The position numbers and the translations under genes are program-made. Under the pieces are notes generated by a model that was given only the letters and a program-made list of their open reading frames with translations, was not told the origin of the DNA and ran no database searches. Of a DNA stretch of 64,000 nt, positions 25,047-64,000 are shown in pieces. The first letter of the stretch is position 1; each line of letters begins with the position of its first letter. The DNA is from Papio anubis (taxonomy: Eukaryota; Chordata; Mammalia; Primates; Cercopithecidae), in assembly GCF_008728515.1 (NCBI RefSeq), contig NW_022161789.1, positions 62,001 to 126,000 on the forward strand, in the 5' to 3' direction.

Positions 25047-25756
25047 TTCCCTCTGAGCAGCACAGGCTGCTTTAACCAACCAATTTGGAGTCCAATCAAA
25101 ATCCTCTACTGCCATCTAGCAACGAATACCAGGAAAGCAGAATATAATAAGGCAAGCTGTTAAGAGGCAAAAAGTGATGTCTAAAGGTTTAAAAGTGCAA
25201 GCCAGAAGAACCTGGGCATGCTGTGTTCATGACAGTGCCTTGAACTGGGTCATCCCACACTTGCTAAGGGGCTGGTGTTGGATGTGACAAGAAGAAAGTT
25301 GTCAAGGGACTCCAAGATTTCTGACTTGAGAAACTGAAAAAGCCACTGTTAACTGAGATTTTTTTTTTTTTTTTAATGTGGGTGGAATGGATTTGGGCAA
25401 AAAGATTTAAAAATACAGTTTGAAACATGCTAAATTGGAATGTTTTTAAGGGGATACTTGCTAAACTGAACAATAATTGTGCTGTCTCCAGGTTAGCAAG
25501 TGTTCCCTTTTAGGTCAAAGGATACAAAGTAGCAAGTATGTAGGAGGAACAAGTCAAAAGACCTAATGAACAACATCAGGACTGTAGTTTCTATAGTGTG
25601 TTGTGTTAACAATTTTTGCCAAATCAGTAGATTATAGCTGCTCTTGCCACAAGCATAACTATGTGAGATGATGGATATGTTAATTTGTTCCACTACAGTA
25701 ACCATTTCACTAGATACATCTTATAATATCATGTTGAATACCTTAAATATACATGA
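25047..25756. other. Intergenic, nothing recognised
   Basis: A/T-rich sequence after the minisatellite. The other half of the interrupted LTR is not recognisable here, so it was lost or has diverged. Confidence 0.5.
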
Positions 25757-26067
<311 letters not shown>

Positions 26068-26149
26068 ACGATTTATTTTTTTTTTAAATAAAAATGAAAC
26101 ATTACTTGAAAACCAAAAAAATTATGCTGTACTATAATTTGATAGGTTA

Positions 26150-27560
26150 AACATTGTCATGCAGTTATTTGATGTAAATATACCCGTAATCCCCAGGATA
26201 AAAATATTGGAGTCCTGTTGAAATAACTTGGACATTAAGTAATTGGATTGGGCAAGAAGTGAAAGGGAGATTACTGTCCCACAGAAAAAGTCAAATGCTG
26301 GTTCTCATATGTATATCACTTTGCATATTTGTATGTTAAGTGGATTGAACCTACATCACATGGTGGAAGGACTGAATAAAGGGTTAACATAATCTTTTCT
26401 CTATCTCTGTGAAAATCTGACTGTAGGCTGTCTACCTCCTTTCCCCTGGGAACCTGGTGACATGAAATGTTTGCTTGAGAGCATTGCTTTTAGGAAAAGA
26501 ATGGCAGATCTTAGGATGTATCTTTTCAAACTATGGTCTTCGTAACCTTTCTGTCCTGAAACAGAAAAGACTTTTCCTCAACTGGATGGGTAGCGCAATG
26601 TATTGACGTGAAATTCTGGTTCTAGCTCTAGTGGGCACAGAAAGACCATGGAGATTAACTCCCCAGACTCATCCCTCTGTAAACTGCCGAGGACAACTGT
26701 GCCCGGCCCTGCCTTACTCCTGGATGTGCACTTTGAAATCTCTGCATGACATTACACTGTGTTCAAAAGATGAACAAGTGACTGCTATTTGGTGTTGTGA
26801 CCAAGGAAACTCTCCAGGCTTGTAAATTCATATTCTTCTTCAAATAGAGGTGGCTAAGAATAGCATCCCAGGATTCTTTATCATTTATGAATCCTTTTGC
26901 TTACAACTGTTGGCAAAATGGCATGGGGTGATGTTAACTTGCCAAATTAATGTAGAGGGATGCTAACTGTTTTTGTGCAGTATATTTTGTGCTTATCATG
27001 TGCATCACTAAATCATACTTCTTGAACGATTTCATTACTGAGTCAAGAGTTGTAGGGTTAGAAATACGGTCACTGATAATGTAATTGACAACAGAATAAC
27101 TGTGGATTACTTGTGAGAACTGGATTACATTGTTAACCATTTGCGAAATAGCTGTTGTTGAAACCAAACTGTTACTGTTAGAAAACAAAAAGGTGCAGCA
27201 TTGAAAGACTTATGGAAGTGGAAACTAGCTTACACAACCCTGTTGGGCAGTAGGTTTTTAGATTGGTGAATTGTCGGACTATTACTGATGGGCATGGTAG
27301 TACTGATTTTGGTACTTATACATGCAGATTGTTATGTGATTGGATTGGTGCCCTGGGGTGGTGGAATCGACACTCTAGCACAGGCTTGCACCTGCACAGT
27401 TATAAAAATGCTACGAGATTGCAGAGCAAAGCTCCAGAATGAATTATCATTAGGTACAAGTTCCTAAACACATTGTAAGAGTACACATATGGTAAAATCT
27501 TTCAAAAGCATACCCCCACCAATTCTCCTCACTTCTTACCCCCCGTCTGCAGGGATTGAG
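26150..27560 (+). mobile_element. Decayed endogenous-retrovirus envelope-like remnant
   Basis: No intact gene remains. On the plus strand a frame ending near 27,460 shows a Trp/Lys-rich segment around 27,200, then a hydrophobic run at about 27,285-27,325 and a Cys-containing tail, the layout of a retroviral transmembrane envelope subunit C-terminus. A stop codon at 27,267-27,269 breaks it. A Cys-rich open stretch of 64 codons lies upstream at 26,631-26,825. LTRs are not resolved and the family is unknown. This is an inference from layout only. Confidence 0.35.
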
Positions 27561-27892
27561 AGAAAGTATGATTTATGGTGGCAGAGATAAATGAAACATC
27601 CAAGGGCAGCCCCGCGTTGCCCCAACTCCTGATTCTCTTCCATCTGTTCGTATGTGTTGTCATCAAAGAAATAATATTTTGAAGAGAACTTTGGAATTGA
27701 GAAGATGTCTTGCAACGTTGTCTAAGGAAAGTTACTTACTTCAAAGTCATAACCTCCCCAAAGTCTTCTTCTGGAAGACTGTACTTTTAGCTTTCACATT
27801 AAAGCTTGTGATCTAACTTGCATATTTTGTACTTTTGTGAAATAGAAGTCAAGGTTCATGTTTCCCACCCCCCCCCGAAAGGGATGTCCCAG

Positions 27893-28429
27893 TGTATTAG
27901 TCAGAGTTCTCCATAGAGAACCAATCGGATATATGGGAAGGGATTTATTAGGAGGAATTGCCTCCTAAAATCAATGAGAGGTGGAAAATTCCCACCATAG
28001 GGGGGTCTGCAAGTTGAAGACCAGATAAACCCATAGCGTAGCTCATTCTGGAAGCAGTCCCCAGTCTGAGACCTAAAGTCTGAGAGCCCCTCAGGAGTCT
28101 TGTGCTGCAAGTCCCTGAGTCCACACCTGAAGAACCTGGAGTCTGATGGGGCAGAAGGAAAAAAGGCATCCGTCTCTGGAAGGGAGAGAGAGAGAACAGA
28201 GAGGAGAGAGCAGAGAATTCCCCTTTCTTCTACCTGTTTGTCCCAGCCAAACCTCCAGTGCCTTGAATTGTGCCCACTCATATTGAGGGTGGGGCTTCTC
28301 TCAGTCCACTGACTCACAGGCCAGTCTACTCTAGAAACAGCCTAGCAGAAACACCCAGAGACAATGCATCACCAGGAATCTAGGGATTCCTCAATCCAGT
28401 CAACTTGACACCTAAAGTTAACTATCACA
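27893..28429 (-). mobile_element. LTR-like interspersed repeat, antisense, family not assigned
   Basis: Starts tgtattagtcagagttctcc and ends ccagtcaacttgacacctaa-agttaactatcaca, so the element has TG...CA ends. Reversed, it ends with a run into ggagaactctgactaataca after a polyadenylation-like region. I know the repeat but cannot name the family safely. Confidence 0.6.
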
Positions 28430-28439
28430 CCCAGGAATC

Positions 28440-28706
28440 ACAGCACTGTATTTTAAAGAGAATTTCCATTCCCCACTGAACTGCCTTGGCAGTTTGTGAA
28501 AAATCGACTATGCATGTATGTGTCTGTTTCTTAACTGTAGTCTGTTCCAGCGATCCTTCTGCTTATCCTTACACTGATACCACACTGTACTGATTACTGT
28601 AGCTTTGTAATAAGTCTGGAAACAAGTAATATGTCCTTCAAATGTATTGTCCTTTCTCAAAACTCTTTGATTATTCTAAGTCCTTTGAATTTCCATATAC
28701 ATTTTA
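28440..28706 (-). mobile_element. Older L1 ORF2 region, antisense (left part of the host element)
   Basis: cactgataccacactgtactg, followed by attactgtagctttgtaata, is antisense L1 text. It continues after the young L1 at 34,834, so the young L1 is nested in it. Confidence 0.7.
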
Positions 28707-29345
28707 TATATTTTTAAATTTTTTTGATTATACTTTATGTTCTAGGGTACATGTGCACAATGTTCAGGTTTGTTACATATGTATACATGTGCCATGTTGG
28801 TGTACTGCACCCATTAACTCGTCATTTACATTAGGTATATCTCCTAATGCTATCCCTCCCCCTTCCCCCCACCCCACAACAGGCCCTGGTGTGTCATGTT
28901 CCCCTTCCTGTGTCCAAGTGTTCTCATTGTTCAATTCCCACTTATGAGTGAGAACTTGCGGTGTTTGGTTTTCTGTTCTTGTGATAGTTTGCTGAGAATG
29001 ATGGTTTCCAGCTGCACCCATGTCCCTATAAAGGACATGAACTCATCCTTTTTTATGACTGCCTAGTGTTCCATGGTGTACATGTGCCACATTTTCTTAA
29101 TCCAATCTGTCATTGATGGACATTTGGGTTGGTTCCAAGTCTTTGCTATTGTGAATAGTGCCACATAAACATATGTGTGCATGTGTCTTTATAGCAGTGT
29201 GATTTATAATCCTTTGGGTGTATACCAAGTAATGGGATGGCTGAGTCAAATGGTATTTCTAGTTCTAGATCCATGAGGAATCGCCACACTGTCTTTCACA
29301 ATGGTTGAACTAGTTCGTAGTCCCACCAACAGCATAAAAGCATTC

Positions 29346-32742
<3,397 letters not shown>

Positions 32743-32804
32743 TATGTTTTAGCTGGTTATTTTGTTCATTAGTTGATGCAGTTTCTTCCTAGCATCGATG
32801 GTTT

Positions 32805-33860
32805 TTACATTTTGGCATGTTTTTGCAGTGGCTGGTACCGGTTGTTTCTTTCCATGTTTAGTGCTTCCTTCAGGATCTCTTGTAGGGCAGGCCTAATGGT
32901 GACAAAATCTCTCAGCATTTGCTTGTCTATAAAGGATTTTATTTCTCCTTCATGTATGAAACTTAGTTTGGCTGGATATGAAATTTTGGGTTGAAAATTC
33001 TTTTCTGTAAGAATGCTGAATATTGGCCCCCACTCTCTTCTGGCTTGTAGAGTTTCTGCCAAGAGATCTGCTATTAGTCTGATGGGCTTCCCTTTGTGGG
33101 TAACCCGACCTTTCTCTCTGGCTGCCCTTAACATTTTTTCCTTCATTTCAACTTTGGTGAATTTGACAATTACGTGTCTTGGAGTTGCTCTTCTTGAGCA
33201 GTATCTTTGTAGCATTCTCTGTATTTCCTGAATTTGAATGTTGGCCTGCCTTGCTAGGTTGGGGAAGTTCTCCTGGATAATATCCTGCAGAGTGTTTTCC
33301 AACTTGGTTCCGTTTACCCCGTCACTTTCAAGTACACCCATCAGACATAGATTTGGTGTGTCCACATAATCCCGTATTTTTTAGAGGCTTTGTTTCTTTT
33401 TACTCTTTTTTCTCGAAACTTCTCTTCTCGCTTCATTTCATTCCTTTGATTTTCAATCACTGATACCCTTTCTTCCAGTTGATCGAATCGGTTACTGAAG
33501 CTTGTGCATTTGTCACATAATTCTCGTGCCATACTTTTCAGCTCTATCAGGTCATTTAAGGACTTCTCTACATTTGTTATTCTAGTTAGCCATTCGTCAA
33601 ATCTTTTTTCAAGGTTTTTAGGTTGTTGGTGATGGGCTCGAACTTCCTCCTTTAGCTCGGAGAAGTTTGATCATCTGAAGCCTCCTGCTCTCAACTAGTC
33701 AAAGTAATTCTCCATCCAGTTTGCTTCCATTGCTGGTGAGGAGCTGTGTTCCTTTGGAGGGGGAGAGCCACTCTGATTTTTAGAATTTTGAGTTTTTCGG
33801 CTTTGTTTTTTCCTCATCTTTGTGGTTTTATCTACCTTTGGTCTTTGATGATGGTGTCGT
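32805..33860 (-). pseudogene. L1 ORF1 (RNA-binding chaperone), disrupted
   Basis: The C-terminal 186 codons are open (33,365-32,805), with the RNA-recognition and C-terminal domain text ending RYQPLQKHAKM. A frame break near 33,365-33,385 separates them from the coiled-coil part (ENQRNEMKREEKFREKR, 33,532-33,341). Further upstream breaks leave no intact start-to-stop frame. ORF1 is followed after ~62 bp by ORF2, the normal L1 spacing. Confidence 0.9.
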
Positions 33861-33899
33861 ACAAGTGGAGTTTTGGTGTCGATGTCCTTTTTGTTTGTT

Positions 33900-34818
33900 A
33901 GTTTTCCTTCTAACAGTCAGGACCTTCAGCTGCAGGTCTGTTGGAGTTTGCTAGAGGTCCACTCCAGACCCTGTTTGCCTGGGTATCAGCAGCGGAGGCT
34001 GCAGAAGAGTGAACATTGCTGAACAGCAAATGTTGCTGCCTGATCGTTCCTCTGGAAGCTTCATCTCAGAGGGGTACCTGGCCGTGTGAGGTGTGAGGTG
34101 TCAGTCTGACCCTAGTGGGGAGTGTCTCCCAGTTAGGCTACTCAGGGGTCAGGGACCCACTTGAGCAGGCAATCTGTCTGTTCTCAGATCTCAGACTCTG
34201 TGCCGGGAGAACCACTATTCTCTTCAAAGTTGTCAGAGAGGGACATTTAAATCTATAGAGGTTTCTGCTGCCTTTTGTTTGGCTATGCCCTGTCCCCAGA
34301 GGTAGAGTCTACAGAGGCAGACAAGCCTCCTTGAGCTTCCCGCAGCTTTGTTTACCTACCCAAGCCTCAGCAATGGCAGGTGCTCCTCCCGAAGCCTCGC
34401 TGCTGCCTTGCAGTTAGATCTCAGACTGCCGTGCTAGCAATGAGGGAAGCTGTGTGGGCGTGGGACCCTCCGAGCTGGGCACAGGATATAATCTCCTCGT
34501 GTGCCATTTGCTAAGACCCTTGGAAAAGCGCAGTATTAGGGTGGGAGTGACCCAATTTTCCAGGTGTTGTGTGTCAGTTTCCCTTGACTAGGAAAGGGAA
34601 TTTCCTTCCCCCTTGTGCTTCCCGGGTGAGGCGATGCCTTGCCCTGCTTCGGCTCTTGCTCGGTGGGCTGCACCCACTGTCTGACACGCCCCCATGAGAT
34701 GAACCTGGTACCTCAGTTGGAAATGCAGAAATCACCTGTCTTCTGTGTCGCTCACGCTGGGAGCTGAAGGCTGGAGCTGTTCTATTCAGCTGTCTTGGAA
34801 CCACGCCCCCAGACAGTC
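33900..34818 (-). promoter_or_regulatory. L1 5'UTR with internal promoter region
   Basis: This G+C-richer segment is the L1 5' untranslated region, which in this family carries a sense promoter at its 5' end and often an antisense promoter. Here the sense direction is minus. An antisense start would fire plus-strand transcription toward the ARHGAP28 3' end. Activity is inferred from the family, not shown. Confidence 0.6.
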
Positions 34819-34833
34819 TCCATATACATTTTA

Positions 34834-35739
<906 letters not shown>

Positions 35740-36005
35740 TAATTCTATGTTGCAGGGCTGTCCTGTGCACTGGAGTGGGATCGGCAGCATCCTTGGCTTC
35801 TCACTCACCAGAGGCTGGCAGCGCCCTCTCACCCCCTGGTGGTGAGAACCTGGTAAGTTACTCTTCAAAAACAAGAACATTTGGAAACATCTGTTTCCAG
35901 GTATTGCCAAATATTTCCTTAAGGCAAAAATCATCCCTAGCATCACTGTGCCCTTCGAATAGCCAAGTAGAAGAATTCTCATACAATGTTTTTAGTGTTT
36001 TTCTC

Positions 36006-36011
36006 TTTATT
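36006..36011 (-). terminator. ARHGAP28: Candidate distal polyadenylation signal of ARHGAP28
   Basis: AATAAA on the minus strand, 3.7 kb after the stop codon. It is the last such signal before the repeat-rich interval. Other candidates, such as the one at 37172-37177, are equally canonical. Confidence 0.3.
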
Positions 36012-37317
36012 TCTTAAGGATAAAATGCAACATACATATTCTACTTAACAATGAAAGCTGATGGAACAGAAGAATCATTATTAGCTTTTGAGATGGGCAA
36101 AGACTTAAAACATTGGTGTTTTCTAGTGTCATGATTTGTCAATCAAATTAGTTTTAGAAAATAGTTGGTAAATGTCTGACAGAAACAAATTTTTAATTAA
36201 GGTGTATGTAAGTGTGTAAAACTGTTAAAAATGCTTGAAAACACACACTCTAATCCCATGTCGTATTATTTTTATTTGTAGAAAATAGTTAAAAACTGCC
36301 TGTCAGAGAAACTATTTAATCCCTTAACACAAAGTCTTTTAAGGCAAATAAACGTTTATGAAGAACAGTTGAAATACGCCCGCTAGGAAGAAGGGACATT
36401 TTAACTCATGTGAGCTTTCAGTCAAGTGAAATAGGTGGACACCAGATGAAAATGCCTGAAAGAAAAGATGGACATTAATTCCTACTCCTGAACACTCGCG
36501 TCTGCACGTGGTTAGAAACTCAAGACAATGAGCAGGGCACAGAATTCTCAGAGTATACCACACAGATCACAGTGACACAGTATTTCTGCTTTTAAAGCTT
36601 TGCTGAAAAAGTTTTTCGTCATTAAATGTATATTATTAAACATACACTGAAAGCTAATTGAAGGGATTTAAATAATAAGATTCAGGCACAGTTTGTAACA
36701 ACAATTGTTAAAGTCCATTCATTTTTTTTCCCAAGAAAGGCGAGTGAGGTAGTTTATACTGTATAGACGTTGTAAATAGTTGATAATCCAGTTTGTTTAG
36801 AGATCACTGACTCCAAGAATCATATTCCCAAGTGAGCTGCGTAACAAAGGGATCTTCTTTTGCAGAATGGAGGGAAAAAATGAATCAACTCTAGGATTTT
36901 TTTCTGAATTAGCATTCCTAAAATGTCAGTTCCCTCTAGCACTGTCTCCTGGAGGACATAATTTTCCCAAGTGTATACCAAGAGCACTAGGAATGGGTGA
37001 GAGGGGAGAAGCTCTTAAGGATAGCATGTAGAAGCCCATTATCTGCCCTTCTTTTGTTTGCAAAGAATTGCAATGAATTCATTAAACTTTTAAAAAACAA
37101 CTCTTGATAAGGCAAAAATTCTTTCAATACTTAGATGAGAGGCATCTTTGCATTTTAACTGTAGGGGTTTGTTTATTCTGAAGAATAAAATTGGTCAAAA
37201 GAACCTCTTTAATCACACAAATATTAGTCTGTGTATCTACTAAAAATTCTTCTCTAATCAATTCGCCCTCTGATTAAGAATAAAAGTTATATCCAATGAT
37301 ACTAGTATTGACATGGC

Positions 37318-37423
37318 CTTCCATATATATATATATATGTGTGTGTGTGTGTATATATATGTGTGTGTGTGTGTGTGTATATATATGTGTGTGTGTGTAT
37401 ATATATGTGTGTGTGTGTGTGTG

Positions 37424-37502
<79 letters not shown>

Positions 37503-37518
37503 ATATATATATGGAAGT
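37318..37518. repeat. Compound (TG)n/(TA)n microsatellite with inverted ends
   Basis: Alternating blocks of TATATATA and TGTGTGTG run for about 190 bp. The outer borders cttccatatatat and atatatatggaag are exact inverted repeats. Such alternating purine-pyrimidine tracts tend to form Z-DNA or cruciforms. In the ARHGAP28 transcript direction it reads CA/UA. Confidence 0.95.
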
Positions 37519-39738
37519 TGAAAGTTGTCAAACATCCTTGAATAAACTAGAGTGATTATACTTATTGACTCAGCTAAGTCTCTGCCATGTAAAACCACAT
37601 GAAAGTGGACAAGAAACTGTATTTTACCTGTTACCTATTAGGGATTTATTTGAAACTGATGACAAACTGAAGTAAATCTTAAAACCTTCAGAATTTACTC
37701 ACAGGTTCTAATGTGTTTTTGGTCAAAAGAAATAAAAATTCTCAAATAAAAAATTTAATGAACAGATTTGTGAATTATCTATATAAACACAACAGAATTG
37801 AACTATTTGAATGAAAGGAAATACACTGAGAAATATCACTCAGTTTTCATATACATGCAGAAACATAAGGTAGCTGTTTGAAGAATTTCTTCCATATGTG
37901 GTCATAAATTACTGCCATTTTACATCTTGGGACGTGGCAATTACATAAAGTAAAATGTTTACCCCTGTTGTCTGAATTGCAAAAATGATGACAGCATTTT
38001 TTTCAGACTCTAGAAATTCATGATGTAGCCACGTGCCACCAATTGCCCATACGTTAAAAATGAATAAAATGTAGGAATAAATATAAAACTTATGCAGAAG
38101 GCACGTTTCCTTTTAATGGGTTTTCAGGCAAAAAAAAAAAAAAAAATTCTCAAATGAACAAATCAAATGAATGGATCTTGTGTTTTCTATAAAAATATAA
38201 CAAAATCCTAAATTCCAGCAAGTTATCTACATGTTTTAATATAAGCAATATATTTCATATAGATATCATATAGATATCTATCATATAGTTTCATATAGAT
38301 ATCAAAGTGTAATATAGCATATAAAAGATTTCTTCTACAAATGGGCTTAAATATTACCACGTTTGGAGACCTGCGAAGTAGACAAAAAGATGTTTTTGGT
38401 ATTTGTGAGCAACTCTGTCTACTGCTTAAATTGTTAAGAGAGAGTCATTTGGGCCTCATTACAACCAATATAAATTCATCAAAATCTTGTCTGGGATAAA
38501 TGAGAACTCTGTCCGCATTTCCAGCTAATCCGAGAAGGACTATATCCACAGTCTCAAGAGGAAAGGCAGAGCTGTCCAATCCCTCAGAACCTTTTAGATT
38601 TGCTCCAAATTAGAAATGTGGGGACTATGTGTTTTGGGCGGTCACAGGTCTGGAATATGGCTCTGCAGGCTCTTGATAGTGAGATAGTGGTCATCTTACC
38701 AGACAGGTATCTGATTTTAAGCCTCAGGCTAATCCACGATGCTCGGCCATGCTTATGATTAACAAACAAAAGCAAAATCTGCTTTTATAGTTTATAAAAC
38801 CCGGATAGAACAGTATTTTTCAGCATTCTTGGATAAAGCAGTTCTGCATTTTTAAACTGGGACTGCAGAAGTGACTGTCTATAGTTGTGAAATATAAAAA
38901 AATGGTACGTTTGATCAGAAAAGGAAGCCTGTGCCTGGCACTTGGAAAGATACTGAGCACCATAACCATAATGAGAAAATAGAGGCTCTGTGAATGTTAA
39001 TACATATGACACCCTTTGTCAAACTAAGCTTCACTAGGAGGACCTGTGCTCATAGAAGAATATGCTTTAAAAGTATCAATTTTCCACAGTCGATGATAGA
39101 GAACAGTTCATTTGCACCAGAATGCTGACAGTCACAATACACAGCCTGATGTACATAACAGTACAGTTTTCTTTAAACAGAAGTTCTTCCTCCTCCAATT
39201 CAGGAGTCAGTCAGAGCATAAATATTATATGTTTCACTTTAGAAACCGATTCTCTTTAAAAAGCACATCTGGATTATTTTGCAGGGTAGAAATGAAGGCT
39301 ATTTCTGGCATTCTTGCTCAAAAAGTCAAACATGTACATTAAGTATAAAAATGGTCTCTTTCACCTCTTTCGTTGGGTAGCATTGGCTACATAAAGAACA
39401 TTGCTTATCCCTCGGTCTAGGGCCAAGTTCATTTCTGCTAGGAAGCTGAAATACTAGAAGTGATTAGAGTTCCATATTCTAGATTGGTCTTTCTTCTGGA
39501 AGGACCACATCATCTTTCCTTTACTTTTATAAAAAAAAAATATCATGAGAAAGCTTCAACTGAATTGGTGAACCAGTGCCCCTTCCATAGTTCATGCTGA
39601 CAATGTCCACTGCGGAGGGCCAGAAATACTGAGAAGGCTGTAGGAACAAATATGTCAAACACAGTGTTGTTTTTTCCCTACCAAAATGTAGGATCTTTTT
39701 GGCATATAATACATGATAGCAGCTATCTTGAGGATATT

Positions 39739-63533
<23,795 letters not shown>

Positions 63534-63892
63534 CTAACAAGAAAACAGAAATAGGCATACATTTTAAATAACCCTGATGCATCCCGACAGCATTTCTTGC
63601 TAGCATCTGGTGGCACAGGAGGGCTCCTGACAGCTTGTGGTGGTAAAGACTCAGGTTTTGTGCCCAGCAATGTAAATTTCTTCACTTGGACAGGCGCCTC
63701 TGTCCATCAAGTTCCTTTTCCCATCCCACCATGCCATTGTTGAGGCAGGTGGCCAACGAGATCCTCAGAATAATTCTGAAGTTGGATAGCACTTCCCTTT
63801 CAAAGTACTTTCGCAGACCTTCCCTTCCTTTAATACTATAAATAGAAGTAAAGCTCAATATAAGAGAAAAAAAACCTTGCTTCCATATAATG

Positions 63893-64000
63893 AGGCAGAA
63901 AAGTGTAAGTATTAGGAACACAGATTTAGAACCAGGTTCCAATCCTGGTCTACTATTTAGTCGCTGTGTGACCTGGGGCAGGTTATTTAATCCCTGCCGT
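63893..64000 (+). repeat. MIR SINE, sense, cut by the window edge
   Basis: gaaccaggttccaatcctgg and gctgtgtgacctggggcagg are MIR core text. It runs off the end of the window. Confidence 0.8.

Larger units (their letters stand above)
36006..39738 (-). other. ARHGAP28: Probable ARHGAP28 3'UTR (long)
   Basis: The sequence beyond the ARHGAP28 stop is free of Alu and L1 for about 3.7 kb, in contrast to its surroundings, as expected of a conserved 3'UTR. AATAAA on the minus strand occurs at 37172-37177 and 36006-36011 (TTTATT on plus), among others. Which site is used cannot be decided here; I set the far end at the last signal before the Alu. It includes the TG/TA microsatellite at 37.3 kb. Confidence 0.4.

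Noticed and set aside
26934..27188. 84-codon minus-strand frame in the envelope-like remnant
   Set aside because: The structural hallmarks seen nearby are on the plus strand, and this frame lacks family features. It is probably a shadow frame.
37274..37598. Several open frames across the TG/TA tract
   Set aside because: They are products of a dinucleotide repeat that lacks stop codons; the proteins are simple Val-Cys or Thr-His repeats.

Overview
The window is a stretch of primate nuclear DNA. Several things show this: GT-AG introns, dense Alu/L1/MIR/L2/MaLR repeats, and recognisable exons of two conserved vertebrate genes. The Alu at about 25.76-26.07 kb carries base combinations I associate with the Old World monkey AluYR lineage (GTGGCCGGATCTC, CACCTCGCCCGGCTAG, CCCGTCTCGG, GGCTTGAGCCACC). 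I therefore infer a cercopithecid (macaque, baboon or green monkey type) rather than an ape. The gene order matches human 18p11.31, read in the opposite direction.

Layout: (1) 651-13,815, plus strand: the last seven coding exons and 3'UTR of LAMA1 (laminin alpha-1), coding for the two C-terminal laminin G-like domains LG4-LG5, with consistent splice phases and a polyadenylation signal at 13,789. (2) 13.8-36 kb: the interval between two convergent genes. It holds a CpG-rich block with five GC boxes and a TATA box at 17.5-17.8 kb (an orphan promoter candidate), ERV/MaLR LTR pieces, a four-copy 52-bp repeat, a 1.2-kb A/C-only minisatellite grown inside an LTR, a decayed retroviral envelope-like remnant, and a full-length 6.1-kb L1 with a 15-bp target-site duplication nested in an older L1. 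(3) 36-63.5 kb, minus strand: the 3' part of ARHGAP28, a Rho GTPase-activating protein. Seven coding exons cover the C-terminal part of the RhoGAP domain and the tail, with the stop at 39,739-39,741 and a probable long 3'UTR. Introns are packed with Alu and old L1 sequence.

How it works together: the genes are tail to tail and functionally unrelated as far as the sequence shows. LAMA1 supplies a secreted basement-membrane subunit; ARHGAP28 acts on Rho-family GTPases inside the cell. No prokaryote-type system, CRISPR array or mobile gene cluster is present. The best candidates for something undescribed are an in-frame 36-nt microexon with strong splice sites inside the ARHGAP28 RhoGAP domain (61,173-61,208), the orphan GC-box/TATA promoter at 17.5-17.8 kb, and the higher-order A/C minisatellite at 23.9-25.0 kb.
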